Positions 17,791 to 26,750 of a stretch of DNA of 64,000 nt are shown here, in pieces. This DNA is from Streptantibioticus cattleyicolor NRRL 8057 = DSM 46488 (GTDB lineage: Bacteria > Actinomycetota > Actinomycetes > Streptomycetales > Streptomycetaceae): positions 1,860,001-1,924,000 of the forward strand of contig NC_017586.1 of the NCBI RefSeq assembly GCF_000240165.1, read 5' to 3'. The notes below the pieces were generated by a model. That model searched no databases. It was not told where the DNA came from and saw only the letters and a list, made by a program, of their open reading frames with translations. Position numbers and translations under genes: made by a program. Every line of letters begins with the position of its first letter. Position 1 is the first letter of the stretch.

Positions 17791-19076
17791 TGGTGAATTC
17801 CCTGAGCCGCCCGGTGAAGCTGGCGGTGGTCGGCGGGGCGTCGACCTACACCCCCGAACTGATCGACGGTTTCGCCCGGTTGCGGGAGGTGCTGCCGCTG
17901 GCCGAGCTGGTGCTGGTCGACCCGGCGGCCGAACGCCTGGAGGTGATCGGCGCGCTGGCCCGCCGCATCTTCGCCCGGCAGGGCCACCCGGCCACCGTGA
18001 CCTGCACCTCCGACCTGGAGGCGGGCGCGGCCGACGCCGACGCGGTCCTGCTCCAACTGCGCGTCGGCGGCCAGGCGGCCCGGCAGCGGGACGAGACGTG
18101 GCCGCTGGAGTGCGGCTGCGTCGGCCAGGAGACCACCGGCGCGGGCGGCCTGGCCAAGGCGCTGCGCACCGTCCCGGTGGTGCTCGACATCGCCGAGCGG
18201 GTCCGCCGGGTGGCGCCGCGGGCGTGGATCGTGGACTTCACCAACCCGGTCGGCATCGTCACCCGCGCCCTGCTCCAGGCCGGCCACCGGGCGGTCGGGC
18301 TGTGCAACGTGGCCATCGGCTTCCAGCGCAAGTTCGCCGCGCTGCTCGACGTCGACCCGGGCCGCCTCCACCTGGAACACGTCGGCCTCAACCACCTCAC
18401 CTGGGAGCGGGCGGTACGGCTGGACGACCCCGAAGGCACCGACCTGCTCCCCGCTCTGCTGGCCGAGCACGGCGCGGCCGTCGCCGAGGACGTCCGCCTC
18501 CCGCGTGACCTGCTCGACCGGCTCGGCACGGTCCCCTCGTACTACCTGCGCTACTACTACGCCCACGACGAGGTGGTGCGGGAGCTGCGCACCAAGCCGT
18601 CGCGGGCCGCCGAAGTGGCCGCCCTGGAGGCCGAGTTGCTGCGGCTGTACGCCGATCCGGCGCTGGACGAGAAGCCCGAGCAGCTCGCCGGGCGCGGCGG
18701 CGCCTTCTACTCCGAGGCGGCCGTGGCGCTCGTCTCCGCGCTGCTCGGCGACACCGGTGAAGTGCAGGTGGTCAACGCCCGCAACGACGGCACGCTGCCC
18801 TTCCTGCCCGACGACGCGGTGATCGAGGTGCCGGCCAGGGTGACCGCCTCCGGGGTGGCCCCGCTGCCGGTGGCCCCGCTGGAGCCGCTGTACGCCGGGC
18901 TGGTGGCGGCGGTCACCGGGTACGAGCACCTGGCGTTGGAGGCGGCGCTGCGCGGCGGCCGGGACCGGGTGTTCGCGGCGCTGCTGGCGCATCCGCTGGT
19001 GGGCCAGTACGAACACGCCGAGCAGCTCACCGACCGGCTGGTCGCGCACAACCGGGAGCACCTGGCGTGGGCCTGA
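17790..19076 (+). CDS. csnH: GH4 family NAD-dependent glycosidase
   Basis: A 428-residue glycoside hydrolase of family 4 (6-phospho-beta-glucosidase group), using NAD and a divalent metal in an oxidation-elimination mechanism. Seen: the nucleotide-binding start 'VVGGASTYTPELIDGF', FTNPVGIV, the metal-site CNVAIG and 'VGLNHLTWERAV'. In this operon it should cleave imported glucosamine oligosaccharides; whether the substrate is phosphorylated cannot be read. The start overlaps csnG by one base and the end overlaps csnK by 10 bases. Confidence 0.9.
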   Translation: MVNSLSRPVKLAVVGGASTYTPELIDGFARLREVLPLAELVLVDPAAERLEVIGALARRIFARQGHPATVTCTSDLEAGAADADAVLLQLRVGGQAARQRDETWPLECGCVGQETTGAGGLAKALRTVPVVLDIAERVRRVAPRAWIVDFTNPVGIVTRALLQAGHRAVGLCNVAIGFQRKFAALLDVDPGRLHLEHVGLNHLTWERAVRLDDPEGTDLLPALLAEHGAAVAEDVRLPRDLLDRLGTVPSYYLRYYYAHDEVVRELRTKPSRAAEVAALEAELLRLYADPALDEKPEQLAGRGGAFYSEAAVALVSALLGDTGEVQVVNARNDGTLPFLPDDAVIEVPARVTASGVAPLPVAPLEPLYAGLVAAVTGYEHLALEAALRGGRDRVFAALLAHPLVGQYEHAEQLTDRLVAHNREHLAWA

Positions 19077-20119
19077 CCTCTGCGGCGTCCGTGCCCGGTG
19101 GCGTGCTCGCCATCGACGCGGGCAACAGCAAGACCGACGTGGCGGTGGTCGCCGCCGACGGGACCGTCCTGGGGACGGCCCGCGGCGGGGGCTTCCAGCC
19201 GCCCGTCGTCGGCACCGAGGAGGCCGTGGCGGGGCTGGTGCCGCTGGTCGCCGAGGCCGCCCGGCAGGCCGGCGCGGCCCCCGGCGCCGCCCCGCTGGCC
19301 TCGTACGTCTCCGCCTGCCTGGCCAACGCGGATTTCCCCGTGGAGGAGGAACGGCTCCAGGCCGCGCTGCACGCCCACGGCTGGGGGGAGCGCACGCACG
19401 TGGCCAACGACACCTTCGCGATCCTGCGCGCCGGGGTGGACGAGCCGCGCGGGGTGGCGGTGGTCTGCGGCGCCGGGATCAACTGCGCCGGGCTGCTGCC
19501 GGACGGGCGCACCGCGCGTTTCCCGGCGATAGGGCGGATCTCCGGCGACTGGGGCGGCGGCGGCTTCCTCGCCGAGGAGGCGCTGTGGCACGCGGCCCGG
19601 GCCGAGGACGGCCGGGGTGAGCCCAGCGCCCTGGCGACCGCGCTCCCGGCGCACTTCGGCCTCGGTTCGATGGCCGAGCTGATCGAGGCGCTGCACCTGG
19701 GCCCGGTGCCCGCGGACCGCAAGCACGAACTGGCCCCGGTGCTCTTCCGGGTGGCCGCCGCCGGGGACGCGGTGGCCACCCGGATCGTGGAGCGCCAGGC
19801 GGCCGAGGTCGCGGTGATGGCCGAGGTGACGCTGGACCGGCTCGGGCTGCTCGACGAGGAGGCGGTGGTCGTCCTCGGCGGCGGTGTGCTCGCCGCCCGC
19901 CACCCCCAGCTGATGGACGCCCTCCACCGCCGTCTGTCGGTCACCGCCCCCAAGGCCGTCACCCGTGTCGTCACCGCCCCGCCCGTCCTGGGCGCCGCCC
20001 TGCTCGGCCTGGACCAGCTGGCCGCCCCGCCCGCCGCCCACGCCCGCGTACGGGCCCACTACGCGGCGGACGCCCCGGCCCGGACGGAAGGGGGCCCGTC
20101 GAGGGCACCGGCGTCCTGA
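19067..20119 (+). CDS. csnK: N-acetylglucosamine kinase-like protein (BadF/BcrA ATPase family)
   Basis: A 350-residue ASKHA-fold sugar kinase of the BadF/BadG/BcrA group. Visible motifs are the phosphate-1 loop 'AIDAGNSKTDVAVV', 'VCGAGINCAG', the 'GRISGDWGGGGF' segment and the adenosine motif 'VVVLGGGVLAAR'. It probably phosphorylates glucosamine released by CsnH so that it enters amino-sugar metabolism. GTG at 19067 lies within the end of csnH, so translation is coupled. It is the last gene of the operon; no strong hairpin is obvious in the 115-bp gap that follows. Confidence 0.88.
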   Translation: MGLTSAASVPGGVLAIDAGNSKTDVAVVAADGTVLGTARGGGFQPPVVGTEEAVAGLVPLVAEAARQAGAAPGAAPLASYVSACLANADFPVEEERLQAALHAHGWGERTHVANDTFAILRAGVDEPRGVAVVCGAGINCAGLLPDGRTARFPAIGRISGDWGGGGFLAEEALWHAARAEDGRGEPSALATALPAHFGLGSMAELIEALHLGPVPADRKHELAPVLFRVAAAGDAVATRIVERQAAEVAVMAEVTLDRLGLLDEEAVVVLGGGVLAARHPQLMDALHRRLSVTAPKAVTRVVTAPPVLGAALLGLDQLAAPPAAHARVRAHYAADAPARTEGGPSRAPAS

Positions 20120-20234
20120 CCGCGGGACCGCCGCCGCGCACCCCGGTCGCCGGGGCGCTAGGTGGTCGGGCGCCCGGGTGGCCATACTGCTGGCCGGGAC
20201 GTGTGGTGGTCAGGGCGGGCGCGGAGGGGGCGGG

Positions 20235-21599
20235 GTGGCGGTCACGTCGGCTGGGGGCGCGGAGGGCGTGGCGGCGCGGCCTCCGGCGGTCGTCGAGGGG
20301 GTGCGGCGGCTGCGCGGCGCGGCGGCCACCGAGCCGGGCCGGCTGCGGCTGGCCGGGCTGGTGCTGACGGCGCTGCTGATCGCGTTCGGTTCGGTGACCG
20401 CCTGGCAGGTGACCGGACGCGCCGCGGCGGCCGACGACGTGGCCAGGTGCAGCCAGCCGCTGAGCGCCGCCGCCGCGGAGATCTACCGTTCGCTGGCCGA
20501 CGCCAACACCACGGCGGCGGCCGGATTCCTGGTCACCGGGCAGGAACCGGCGGTGGTGCGCCGTCGTTACCAGGAAGACATCCGTACCGCCGGCCGTCTG
20601 ATCGCCAACGCGGCCGAGAGCAGCGGCGGTTCGCCCGACGCCCGTGCCCAGGTGGAGCTGCTCGCCACCCAACTGCCCGGCTACACCGGCCTGGTGGAGA
20701 CCGCCCGTGCCGACAACCGTCAGGGGCTGCCGCTCGGCGGGGCCTATCTGCGGTACGCGGACGCCCTGATGACCGGCACCCTGCTGCCCGCCGCCCGCAA
20801 GCTGTACGAGGCCGAGAACGCCCGGCTCGGCCAGGACTACGCGGCGGCGCGGGCGCTGCCGTGGGCCGCGTGGACGCTGGGCGCCGTCTCGCTCGCCGCC
20901 CTGGGCTGGTTCCAGCGGCGCACGTACCTGCGGACCAACCGGGTGTTCAACCCCGGTCTGCTGGCCGCCACCACGGCCGCCGCCGTCACGCTGCTGTGGC
21001 TGGCCGCCGGGCACACCGTGGCCCGCGACGGGCTGGCCGACGCCTGGCGGCACGGCGCCCGAACGGCACGCATCCTCGGCCAGGCCCGGATCGCCTCGCT
21101 GACCGCCCGCGGCGACGAGAACCTGGCGCTGGTCGCCCGGGGCACCGGCACCGGCTACGAGGACGCCTACCGGGCCGGCATCACCACGCTGGGCGGCACC
21201 GGTGACGGCCTGCTCGCCCGCGCCCTGGCCGCCGCCGACGGGGCGGAGGACCGGGCGCCGGTACGCGCCGCCGCCGAGGCCGCCGCCCGCTGGCGGACCC
21301 GGCACGCCCAGGCGCACGCCGCCGACGTCGACGGCGACTACGACACCGCGCTGGCGCTGGTGATCGGCGGCAAGGACGCCACCGGGCACCTCGTCCCGGA
21401 GACCACCGGCACCTGGTTCGACCAGGTCGACCGTGACCTCCGACTGGCCGTCGACCGCGGCAACGACCGGTTCCGGCAGGCCGCCGGGGACGCCCGCGGC
21501 GCGCTGGACGCCCTCCCGGCGGGCGCGGTCCTGCTGACGGTGCTGGGCGCGGCGGGCACGGTCACCGGCGTCGGGCGACGGCTGGCGGAGTACCGGTGA
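20235..21599 (+). CDS. glnX: GlnX-like four-TM periplasmic-contact sensor
   Basis: The 454-residue protein has a TM helix at about 42-62, a long helical extracytoplasmic domain, two central TM helices (about 215-233 and 240-262), a second helical extracytoplasmic domain, and a last TM helix near the C-terminus. In Mycobacterium the same topology occurs in GlnX, which reads the ligand state of GlnH and passes it across the membrane to PknG. The next genes are exactly GlnH and PknG types, which is the main reason for the call. GTG at 20235 has GGAGGGGG four bases upstream; the frame stays open further upstream. Confidence 0.8.
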   Translation: MAVTSAGGAEGVAARPPAVVEGVRRLRGAAATEPGRLRLAGLVLTALLIAFGSVTAWQVTGRAAAADDVARCSQPLSAAAAEIYRSLADANTTAAAGFLVTGQEPAVVRRRYQEDIRTAGRLIANAAESSGGSPDARAQVELLATQLPGYTGLVETARADNRQGLPLGGAYLRYADALMTGTLLPAARKLYEAENARLGQDYAAARALPWAAWTLGAVSLAALGWFQRRTYLRTNRVFNPGLLAATTAAAVTLLWLAAGHTVARDGLADAWRHGARTARILGQARIASLTARGDENLALVARGTGTGYEDAYRAGITTLGGTGDGLLARALAAADGAEDRAPVRAAAEAAARWRTRHAQAHAADVDGDYDTALALVIGGKDATGHLVPETTGTWFDQVDRDLRLAVDRGNDRFRQAAGDARGALDALPAGAVLLTVLGAAGTVTGVGRRLAEYR

Positions 21600-22663
21600 C
21601 GGCCCGGGGAACGGACGAGGGGAGCACGCCGATGGACGGTCCGGACGCCACCACGACGACCGGCCGCCCCGTGGCGCCGGGACGCCGTACGGGCCGGCTG
21701 CGCGGCTGGGGCGGAGTCGGGTCGATGGCGGCGGCGTGCGCGCTGGCGCTGGCCGTCACCGTGTCGGTGCTGCTGTGCCCGGGGCGGGACGCCGGCCACC
21801 GCGCGGGCACCTCCGGCACCGGGGTCGCCCACGCCCGCCAGGCGGTGGCCACCAGGTCGTGCCGGGGCCCGGAGGCGAGCCTGCGCCCGTCCGCCGCGGC
21901 CGGCCCCGCCGTACGGCGCATCCAGGCCCGCGGCTACCTGGTCGTCGGCGTGGACCAGAGCAGCTACCTGTGGGGGTACCGCGATCCGGCCACCGGACGG
22001 ATCACCGGCTTCGACATCGACCTGGTGCGGGCGATCGCCCGTGACCTGCTCGGCCCCGACCCGCGGATCGTCTACAAGACCGTCCCGACCGACGAGCGCA
22101 TCCCCGCGATAAGGTCCCGCCAGGTGGACATGGTGGTACGCACCATGACCGTCAACTGCGACCGGATCCGCCAGGTCGCCTTCTCGACCGCCTACTTCGT
22201 GGCCGGACAGCAGCTGCTGGTGCCCAGGGCCGGCAGCGAGGTGACCGGTTTCGACACCAGCCTGAAGGGCAAGAACGTGTGCACGGCCTCCGGTTCCACC
22301 GGTCAGGCGCTGCTCGACGAGGGGGCGCACGGTGCGCGGGTGGTGCTCGTCCCCAACCAGCTCGACTGCCTGGTGCGGCTCCAACTCGGCCAGGTGGACG
22401 CGGTGCTGACCGACAACGCCCTCGCCGCGGGCCAGGCCGCGCAGGACCCCGCGGTCCACCTGATCGGCGCCCCGCTCACCCGGGAGCCGTACGCGGTGGC
22501 GATGAATCCGGCCGACACCGACCTGGTCCGCCGGGTCGACAAAGTGCTGGACGACTACCGCGGCGGCGGGGCGTCGGGCCCGTGGATGCGCGCCTACACC
22601 AAGTGGCTCGCCCGCGACCTGCCCGGCGTCACCGGACCGCCGGCGCCGCGGTACCGGGATTGA
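21596..22663 (+). CDS. glnH: GlnH-like amino-acid-binding protein
   Basis: A family-3 solute-binding protein, the type that binds Glu/Asp/Gln. One hydrophobic helix (about 43-62) is followed by 'GYLVVGVDQSSYLWGYRDP', 'ITGFDIDLVRAIARDL', 'VDMVVRTMTVNCDR' and 'FSTAYFVAGQQLLV'. The mycobacterial GlnH is a lipoprotein; here the helix ends VSVLLC, a poor lipobox because Leu precedes Cys, so it may stay as an uncleaved membrane anchor. No ABC permeases are nearby, so sensing rather than transport is likely. The start GTG overlaps the glnX stop (GTGA); ATG at 21632 is an alternative. Confidence 0.83.
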   Translation: MTARGTDEGSTPMDGPDATTTTGRPVAPGRRTGRLRGWGGVGSMAAACALALAVTVSVLLCPGRDAGHRAGTSGTGVAHARQAVATRSCRGPEASLRPSAAAGPAVRRIQARGYLVVGVDQSSYLWGYRDPATGRITGFDIDLVRAIARDLLGPDPRIVYKTVPTDERIPAIRSRQVDMVVRTMTVNCDRIRQVAFSTAYFVAGQQLLVPRAGSEVTGFDTSLKGKNVCTASGSTGQALLDEGAHGARVVLVPNQLDCLVRLQLGQVDAVLTDNALAAGQAAQDPAVHLIGAPLTREPYAVAMNPADTDLVRRVDKVLDDYRGGGASGPWMRAYTKWLARDLPGVTGPPAPRYRD

Positions 22664-22742
22664 CGACGGGCCCCCGGCCGCGCGGGGCCGGCCGGGGAAC
22701 GAGGGACGAAGGACGAAGGGACCGAGCCGGGAAGGGAGTTCG

Positions 22743-24050
22743 ATGGCCGTAGCGGGACCTGCGGGACCGGTGATGAGCCGGGAGGAGGTGGACCGCGCCC
22801 TGGCGCGCCTGGGCGCGGAGTACGAGGCGATCGCCGGTTCGCTGCTCGTCCTCCAGGACCACGCGGCCCGCGAGCGGCTGGCGGCGACCGTGCTGACCGG
22901 GGTCACCCGGCGGCGGTGGTCCGCCGTCGCCCCGGCGCTGCCCTGCCTGCGGGCGCAATTGGCGGTGTACGAGGAGGCGTTGCGCACCGCCCGCGCGCTG
23001 CGGGGCCGGCGCCGCTGGCCCGCCTCGGCCGATCTGGCGGAGCTGACCGGCCTGCTGCGCGGCACCGGCGTCACGGTGACCTGCGCCCCGGTGCCGGACG
23101 CCGCGGAGCAGCCGTGGCCCGCCACGCCCCCGACCGAGCGGACCAGCCTGGAGGACCTGGCCGAGCGGATGAACGGCTGGTACGAGCGCGTCTTGGAGGT
23201 GGTGCGGGGCGCCGAGGCGGTCTGGGCGGTGCTGCCGGCCCGGATCGACCTGCTGATCGCCGAGGCCGGCCGGGTCGGCGCGCTGGCCCGTTCGGTCGGG
23301 GTGACCCCGGGCGAGCACCCGGCCGGTGACGAACTGGAACGGCTCGACGCCGAACTGGCCGCGTTCCGCGCCGAGGTGCTCGCCGATCCGCTCGCCTTCT
23401 GGCTGCCCGCCCGGGGCCGCGGCGGCGCCCCGGGCCGTCCCGACGCCACCCGCTACGAGCGGGCCGAGCACCAACTGGAGGACATCCGGCGCGAGGTGGA
23501 GGCGGTGCTCCACGTCCGCGAGGACGCCGACCACCGGCTGCTGCGGGTACGCGACGTGCTCTCCCGCGCCGACCGCACGCTGACCGAGGCCCGGGCGGCG
23601 CGCGGCGAGGTGCTCGCCAAGATCGCCGCCTCCGAGGTGCCCGCGGTCCAAGGCCCCTCCACCGACCTGCACGAACAGCTCGCCACCGCCGAGGCGTACC
23701 GCCGGGCCGGCCACTGGCACCGCCTCTCCCCGCTGCTGGACCGCGTCGAGGAACGCGCCGACGAGGAACTCGCCCGCGCCCGCGACTCGTTGACCGCGGT
23801 CACCACACCGCTCGCGGTACGGGCCGAACTGCGCGGCCGGCTCGACGCCTACAAGGCGAAGGCGGCCCGGCACGCGGTGGCCGACGACCCGCTGCTCGCC
23901 GAACGGTACGACCAGGCCCGCCGCCTGCTGTGGAGCGCGCCGTGCGACCTGCGCGCCGCCGAGCACGCCGTGCTGCGCTACCAGCGCGCGGTGGCCGAGG
24001 CGCTGGCGCCGGACGCCCCGAACCCGGACGCGGGGGGTGACCGCCGGTGA
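22743..24050 (+). CDS. Coiled-coil-rich hypothetical protein in the pknG operon
   Basis: A soluble 435-residue protein with no TM segment and no motif I recognise. It is almost entirely helical, with charged heptad-like stretches rich in E, R and A around residues 150-190, 240-300 and 330-420. It lies 79 bases after glnH and its stop overlaps the pknG start (GTGA), so it is produced with the kinase. A scaffold or adaptor between sensor and kinase is plausible from position only. The start ATG at 22743 has GGGAAGGGAG upstream. Confidence 0.7.
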   Translation: MAVAGPAGPVMSREEVDRALARLGAEYEAIAGSLLVLQDHAARERLAATVLTGVTRRRWSAVAPALPCLRAQLAVYEEALRTARALRGRRRWPASADLAELTGLLRGTGVTVTCAPVPDAAEQPWPATPPTERTSLEDLAERMNGWYERVLEVVRGAEAVWAVLPARIDLLIAEAGRVGALARSVGVTPGEHPAGDELERLDAELAAFRAEVLADPLAFWLPARGRGGAPGRPDATRYERAEHQLEDIRREVEAVLHVREDADHRLLRVRDVLSRADRTLTEARAARGEVLAKIAASEVPAVQGPSTDLHEQLATAEAYRRAGHWHRLSPLLDRVEERADEELARARDSLTAVTTPLAVRAELRGRLDAYKAKAARHAVADDPLLAERYDQARRLLWSAPCDLRAAEHAVLRYQRAVAEALAPDAPNPDAGGDRR

Positions 24051-26746
24051 ACTGCGGCCGGCCGGGCTGCCCCGGCGCCCTGGAGGACGTCGGCGACGGC
24101 GCCGTCTACTGCGACACCTGCGGGCTGGCACCCCGCGCCGCGTCGTCCCCGGCCGACGCCGGTCCGCCGGGGACGACGAGGACGAGGGGGACGACGGGCG
24201 GGCCGCCGACCGCGCGGCTGGTGCCGGTCCGCGGCTCGGGCCGTACCGGGTCGGGGGCGAGCGGCGGTACGGGACGGGGCCGGCTGGGCGCGGGGGTGCT
24301 GTCGGTGCCGCCGGTCCCCCGGCCGGATCCGCGCGCCGCGGTGCCGGCCGATCCGCGGGTGCCGGAGGGGAAGCGTTACTGCGGACGCTGCGACGCCCCG
24401 GTGGGCCGTTCCCTGGGCGACCGGCCGGGACGCACCGAGGGCCGGTGCACCGCCTGCGGCACCCCCTACTCGTTCGCCCCCAAGCTGCGCCCCGGGGACG
24501 TGGTGCACGGCCAGTACGAGGTGGCCGGATGCCTGGCCCACGGCGGGCTGGGGTGGATATACCTGGCCGTGGACCGCGCGGTCAGCGACCGCTGGGTGGT
24601 CCTCAAGGGGCTGCTGGACACCGGTGACCCGGACGCGCTGGCCGCGGCGGTCGCCGAACGCCGCTTCCTCGCCGAGATCGAACACCCCAACATCGTGCGG
24701 ATCTACAACTTCGTCGAGCACCGCGATCCGCGCTCGGGCACCCTCGACGGCTACATCGTGATGGAGTACGTCGGCGGCAAGTCGCTGCGGCAGATAGCCA
24801 ACGAGCGGTACACGCCGGACGGCCGGCGCGATCCGCTCCCGGTCGGACAGGCCGTCGCCTACGGCATCGAGGCGCTGGAGGCGCTGGCCCATCTGCACAG
24901 CCGCGGGCTGCTGTACTGCGACTTCAAGGTGGACAACGCCATCCAGCAGGAGGACCGCCTCAAGCTCATCGACCTGGGCGCGGTGCGCCGGGTCGACGAC
25001 CTGACGAGCCCCATCTTCGGCACCCCCGGGTGCCAGGCCCCCGAGGTGACCACCGCCGGCCCCTCGGTCGCCTCCGACCTGTACACGGTGGCCCGCACGC
25101 TGGCCGTGCTCACCTTCGACTTCCAGGGGTACACCACCGTCTTCGCGCACTCCCTGCCCGACCCCGCCCACATCGAGGTCTTCCGCCGCCACGAGTCGTT
25201 CCACCGTCTGCTGCTCCGGGCCACCGACCCGGACCCGGCACGCCGCTTCGGCTCCGCCGAGGAAATGGCCGACCAACTCACCGGCGTCCTGCGCGAAGTG
25301 GTCGCCCTCACCACCAACACCCCCCGCCCCGCCCTGTCCACCCTCTTCGGCCCCGAACCCCGCGTCCCCGACCCCGAGGTCGTCGCCCCCCGAGCGCCCT
25401 CCCCCACCCCCCGCCCACCCCGCGAAGGCCGCCTACGGCGAGTCCGGCTGCCGGGACGCGGACGACACCCGGAGCGCGCGTCACGGTGGCCGTCGGGACC
25501 GGACGTACCGGCCCCGCACGCGCCCGAAGGCGCACAGCTCCCGGAGCCCGCGCTGCGAGCGGAACGCGTACGGCAGCCAGGACGTGGCGAACCGAAGACG
25601 CCGGGCCCGGGCCGACCGAACACACACGCCCCAGCCGGGCCGTACGCGCCGGACCCCGACGGGCCTCCCACCCCGCGGGCGGAACACCGACAGCGACCGG
25701 GACTCGGCACACCAAATGCGCCGGGCCCGGGCCGACCGAACACACACGCCCCGGCCGGGCCCCACACGCAGCGGCCACACCTCCCTCACCCCACCGAGTC
25801 GTCCGTCCATGTGCGTCCGCTGGACGGCGCCGTCGCGGGGCTCGTTCTGCCGGTGCCGCACGTGGATCCGGGTGACCCCGCCGCCGCGTTCCTCGCCGGG
25901 CTGGCCGGCGCGCCGCCGGGGCAGGTGTTGGCGGCGCTGGCGGGGGCGCCGGCCTCGGGGTCGGTGGAGCGGTGGCTGCGGGAGTTGCGGGCCCGGCTGG
26001 AGCTGGGGCAGCGGGAAGCGGTGGCCGAGGTGCTGGCGGCGCTGGAGCGGCGGCACCCGGAGGACTGGCGGGTGGTCTGGTACCGCGGGGTGGCCGCGCT
26101 GACGGACGGCGACCACGCCGCCGCGGCGGTGGCCTTCGACGCCGTCTACGACGCGTTCCCCGGCGAGCCGGCGCCCAAGCTGGCGCTGGCGGTCTGCGCG
26201 GAGGCCCTGGGGCGGCCGGAGGAGGCGGCCGGGTACTACCGGCTGGTGTGGACCACGGACCACGCCTACGTCTCGGCCGCGTTCGGCCTGGCCCGGGTGC
26301 TGCTGGCGCGGGGCGAGCGGGCCGAGGCGGTGGCGGTGCTGGAGTCGGTGCCGGAGTCGTCGGCGTACTGCGCCGCCGCCCGGGTCGCCGCGGTGCGCGC
26401 CCGGCTGCGGGGCCGTTCGCCGGACGAGCCGTTGCTGCCCGAGTTGCTCGCCGCGGCCCGGCAGATCGAGCTGTTGACGGCGGCCGGCATCGACCCCGTC
26501 CGAAGAGAGACACTGGTCACGGAGGTGCTGGGCACCGCCCTCGACTGGGTACTGGCAGGACGGCAGGGCGCCGCGCCCGGTACCGTGCCGCAGACCGCCT
26601 TGCTGGGCGACGGGGTGACCGAACGCGAACTGCGTCTCGGTCTGGAGCGCTCCTACCGGGTGCTGGCCCGGCTCGCGCAGCGGGGCGAGGAAAGGATCGA
26701 ACTGGTGGAACGTGCCAACCGCGTCCGCCCCCGGACCTGGGTGTGA
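24047..26746 (+). CDS. pknG: Serine/threonine protein kinase PknG
   Basis: The 899-residue PknG-type kinase is longer than the roughly 750 of M. tuberculosis. The N-terminus has two zinc-ribbon/rubredoxin-like units: CGRPGC with CDTC (residues 3-26), and CGRC with CTAC (about 109-142). The kinase domain follows (about 150-420) with a G-loop 'AHGGLGWIY', Lys in VVLKG near 187, the PknG-style catalytic YCDFKVDN near 291 and IDLGAVRR near 309 in place of DFG. A proline-rich linker with a DNA repeat then leads to TPR-like helices (about 620-899). In mycobacteria PknG phosphorylates GarA to control glutamate metabolism. GTG start overlaps the upstream stop. Confidence 0.93.
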   Translation: MNCGRPGCPGALEDVGDGAVYCDTCGLAPRAASSPADAGPPGTTRTRGTTGGPPTARLVPVRGSGRTGSGASGGTGRGRLGAGVLSVPPVPRPDPRAAVPADPRVPEGKRYCGRCDAPVGRSLGDRPGRTEGRCTACGTPYSFAPKLRPGDVVHGQYEVAGCLAHGGLGWIYLAVDRAVSDRWVVLKGLLDTGDPDALAAAVAERRFLAEIEHPNIVRIYNFVEHRDPRSGTLDGYIVMEYVGGKSLRQIANERYTPDGRRDPLPVGQAVAYGIEALEALAHLHSRGLLYCDFKVDNAIQQEDRLKLIDLGAVRRVDDLTSPIFGTPGCQAPEVTTAGPSVASDLYTVARTLAVLTFDFQGYTTVFAHSLPDPAHIEVFRRHESFHRLLLRATDPDPARRFGSAEEMADQLTGVLREVVALTTNTPRPALSTLFGPEPRVPDPEVVAPRAPSPTPRPPREGRLRRVRLPGRGRHPERASRWPSGPDVPAPHAPEGAQLPEPALRAERVRQPGRGEPKTPGPGRPNTHAPAGPYAPDPDGPPTPRAEHRQRPGLGTPNAPGPGRPNTHAPAGPHTQRPHLPHPTESSVHVRPLDGAVAGLVLPVPHVDPGDPAAAFLAGLAGAPPGQVLAALAGAPASGSVERWLRELRARLELGQREAVAEVLAALERRHPEDWRVVWYRGVAALTDGDHAAAAVAFDAVYDAFPGEPAPKLALAVCAEALGRPEEAAGYYRLVWTTDHAYVSAAFGLARVLLARGERAEAVAVLESVPESSAYCAAARVAAVRARLRGRSPDEPLLPELLAAARQIELLTAAGIDPVRRETLVTEVLGTALDWVLAGRQGAAPGTVPQTALLGDGVTERELRLGLERSYRVLARLAQRGEERIELVERANRVRPRTWV
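25561..25761 (+). repeat. Period-120 direct repeat in the pknG linker
   Basis: A segment of about 42 bases at 25600-25641 recurs at 25720-25761 with a single difference; both read GGGCCCGGGCCGACCGAACA at their start. The 40 bases before each copy are also related but diverged. The repeat adds 40 residues with PGPGRPNTHAP blocks to the disordered linker and explains part of the extra length of this PknG. Confidence 0.85.
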
Positions 26747-26750
26747 CCAC

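Noticed and set aside
20235..22663. Amino acid ABC transporter at glnX-glnH
   Set aside because: No permease EAA loop or ATPase is present; topology and the downstream pknG fit a sensor pair.
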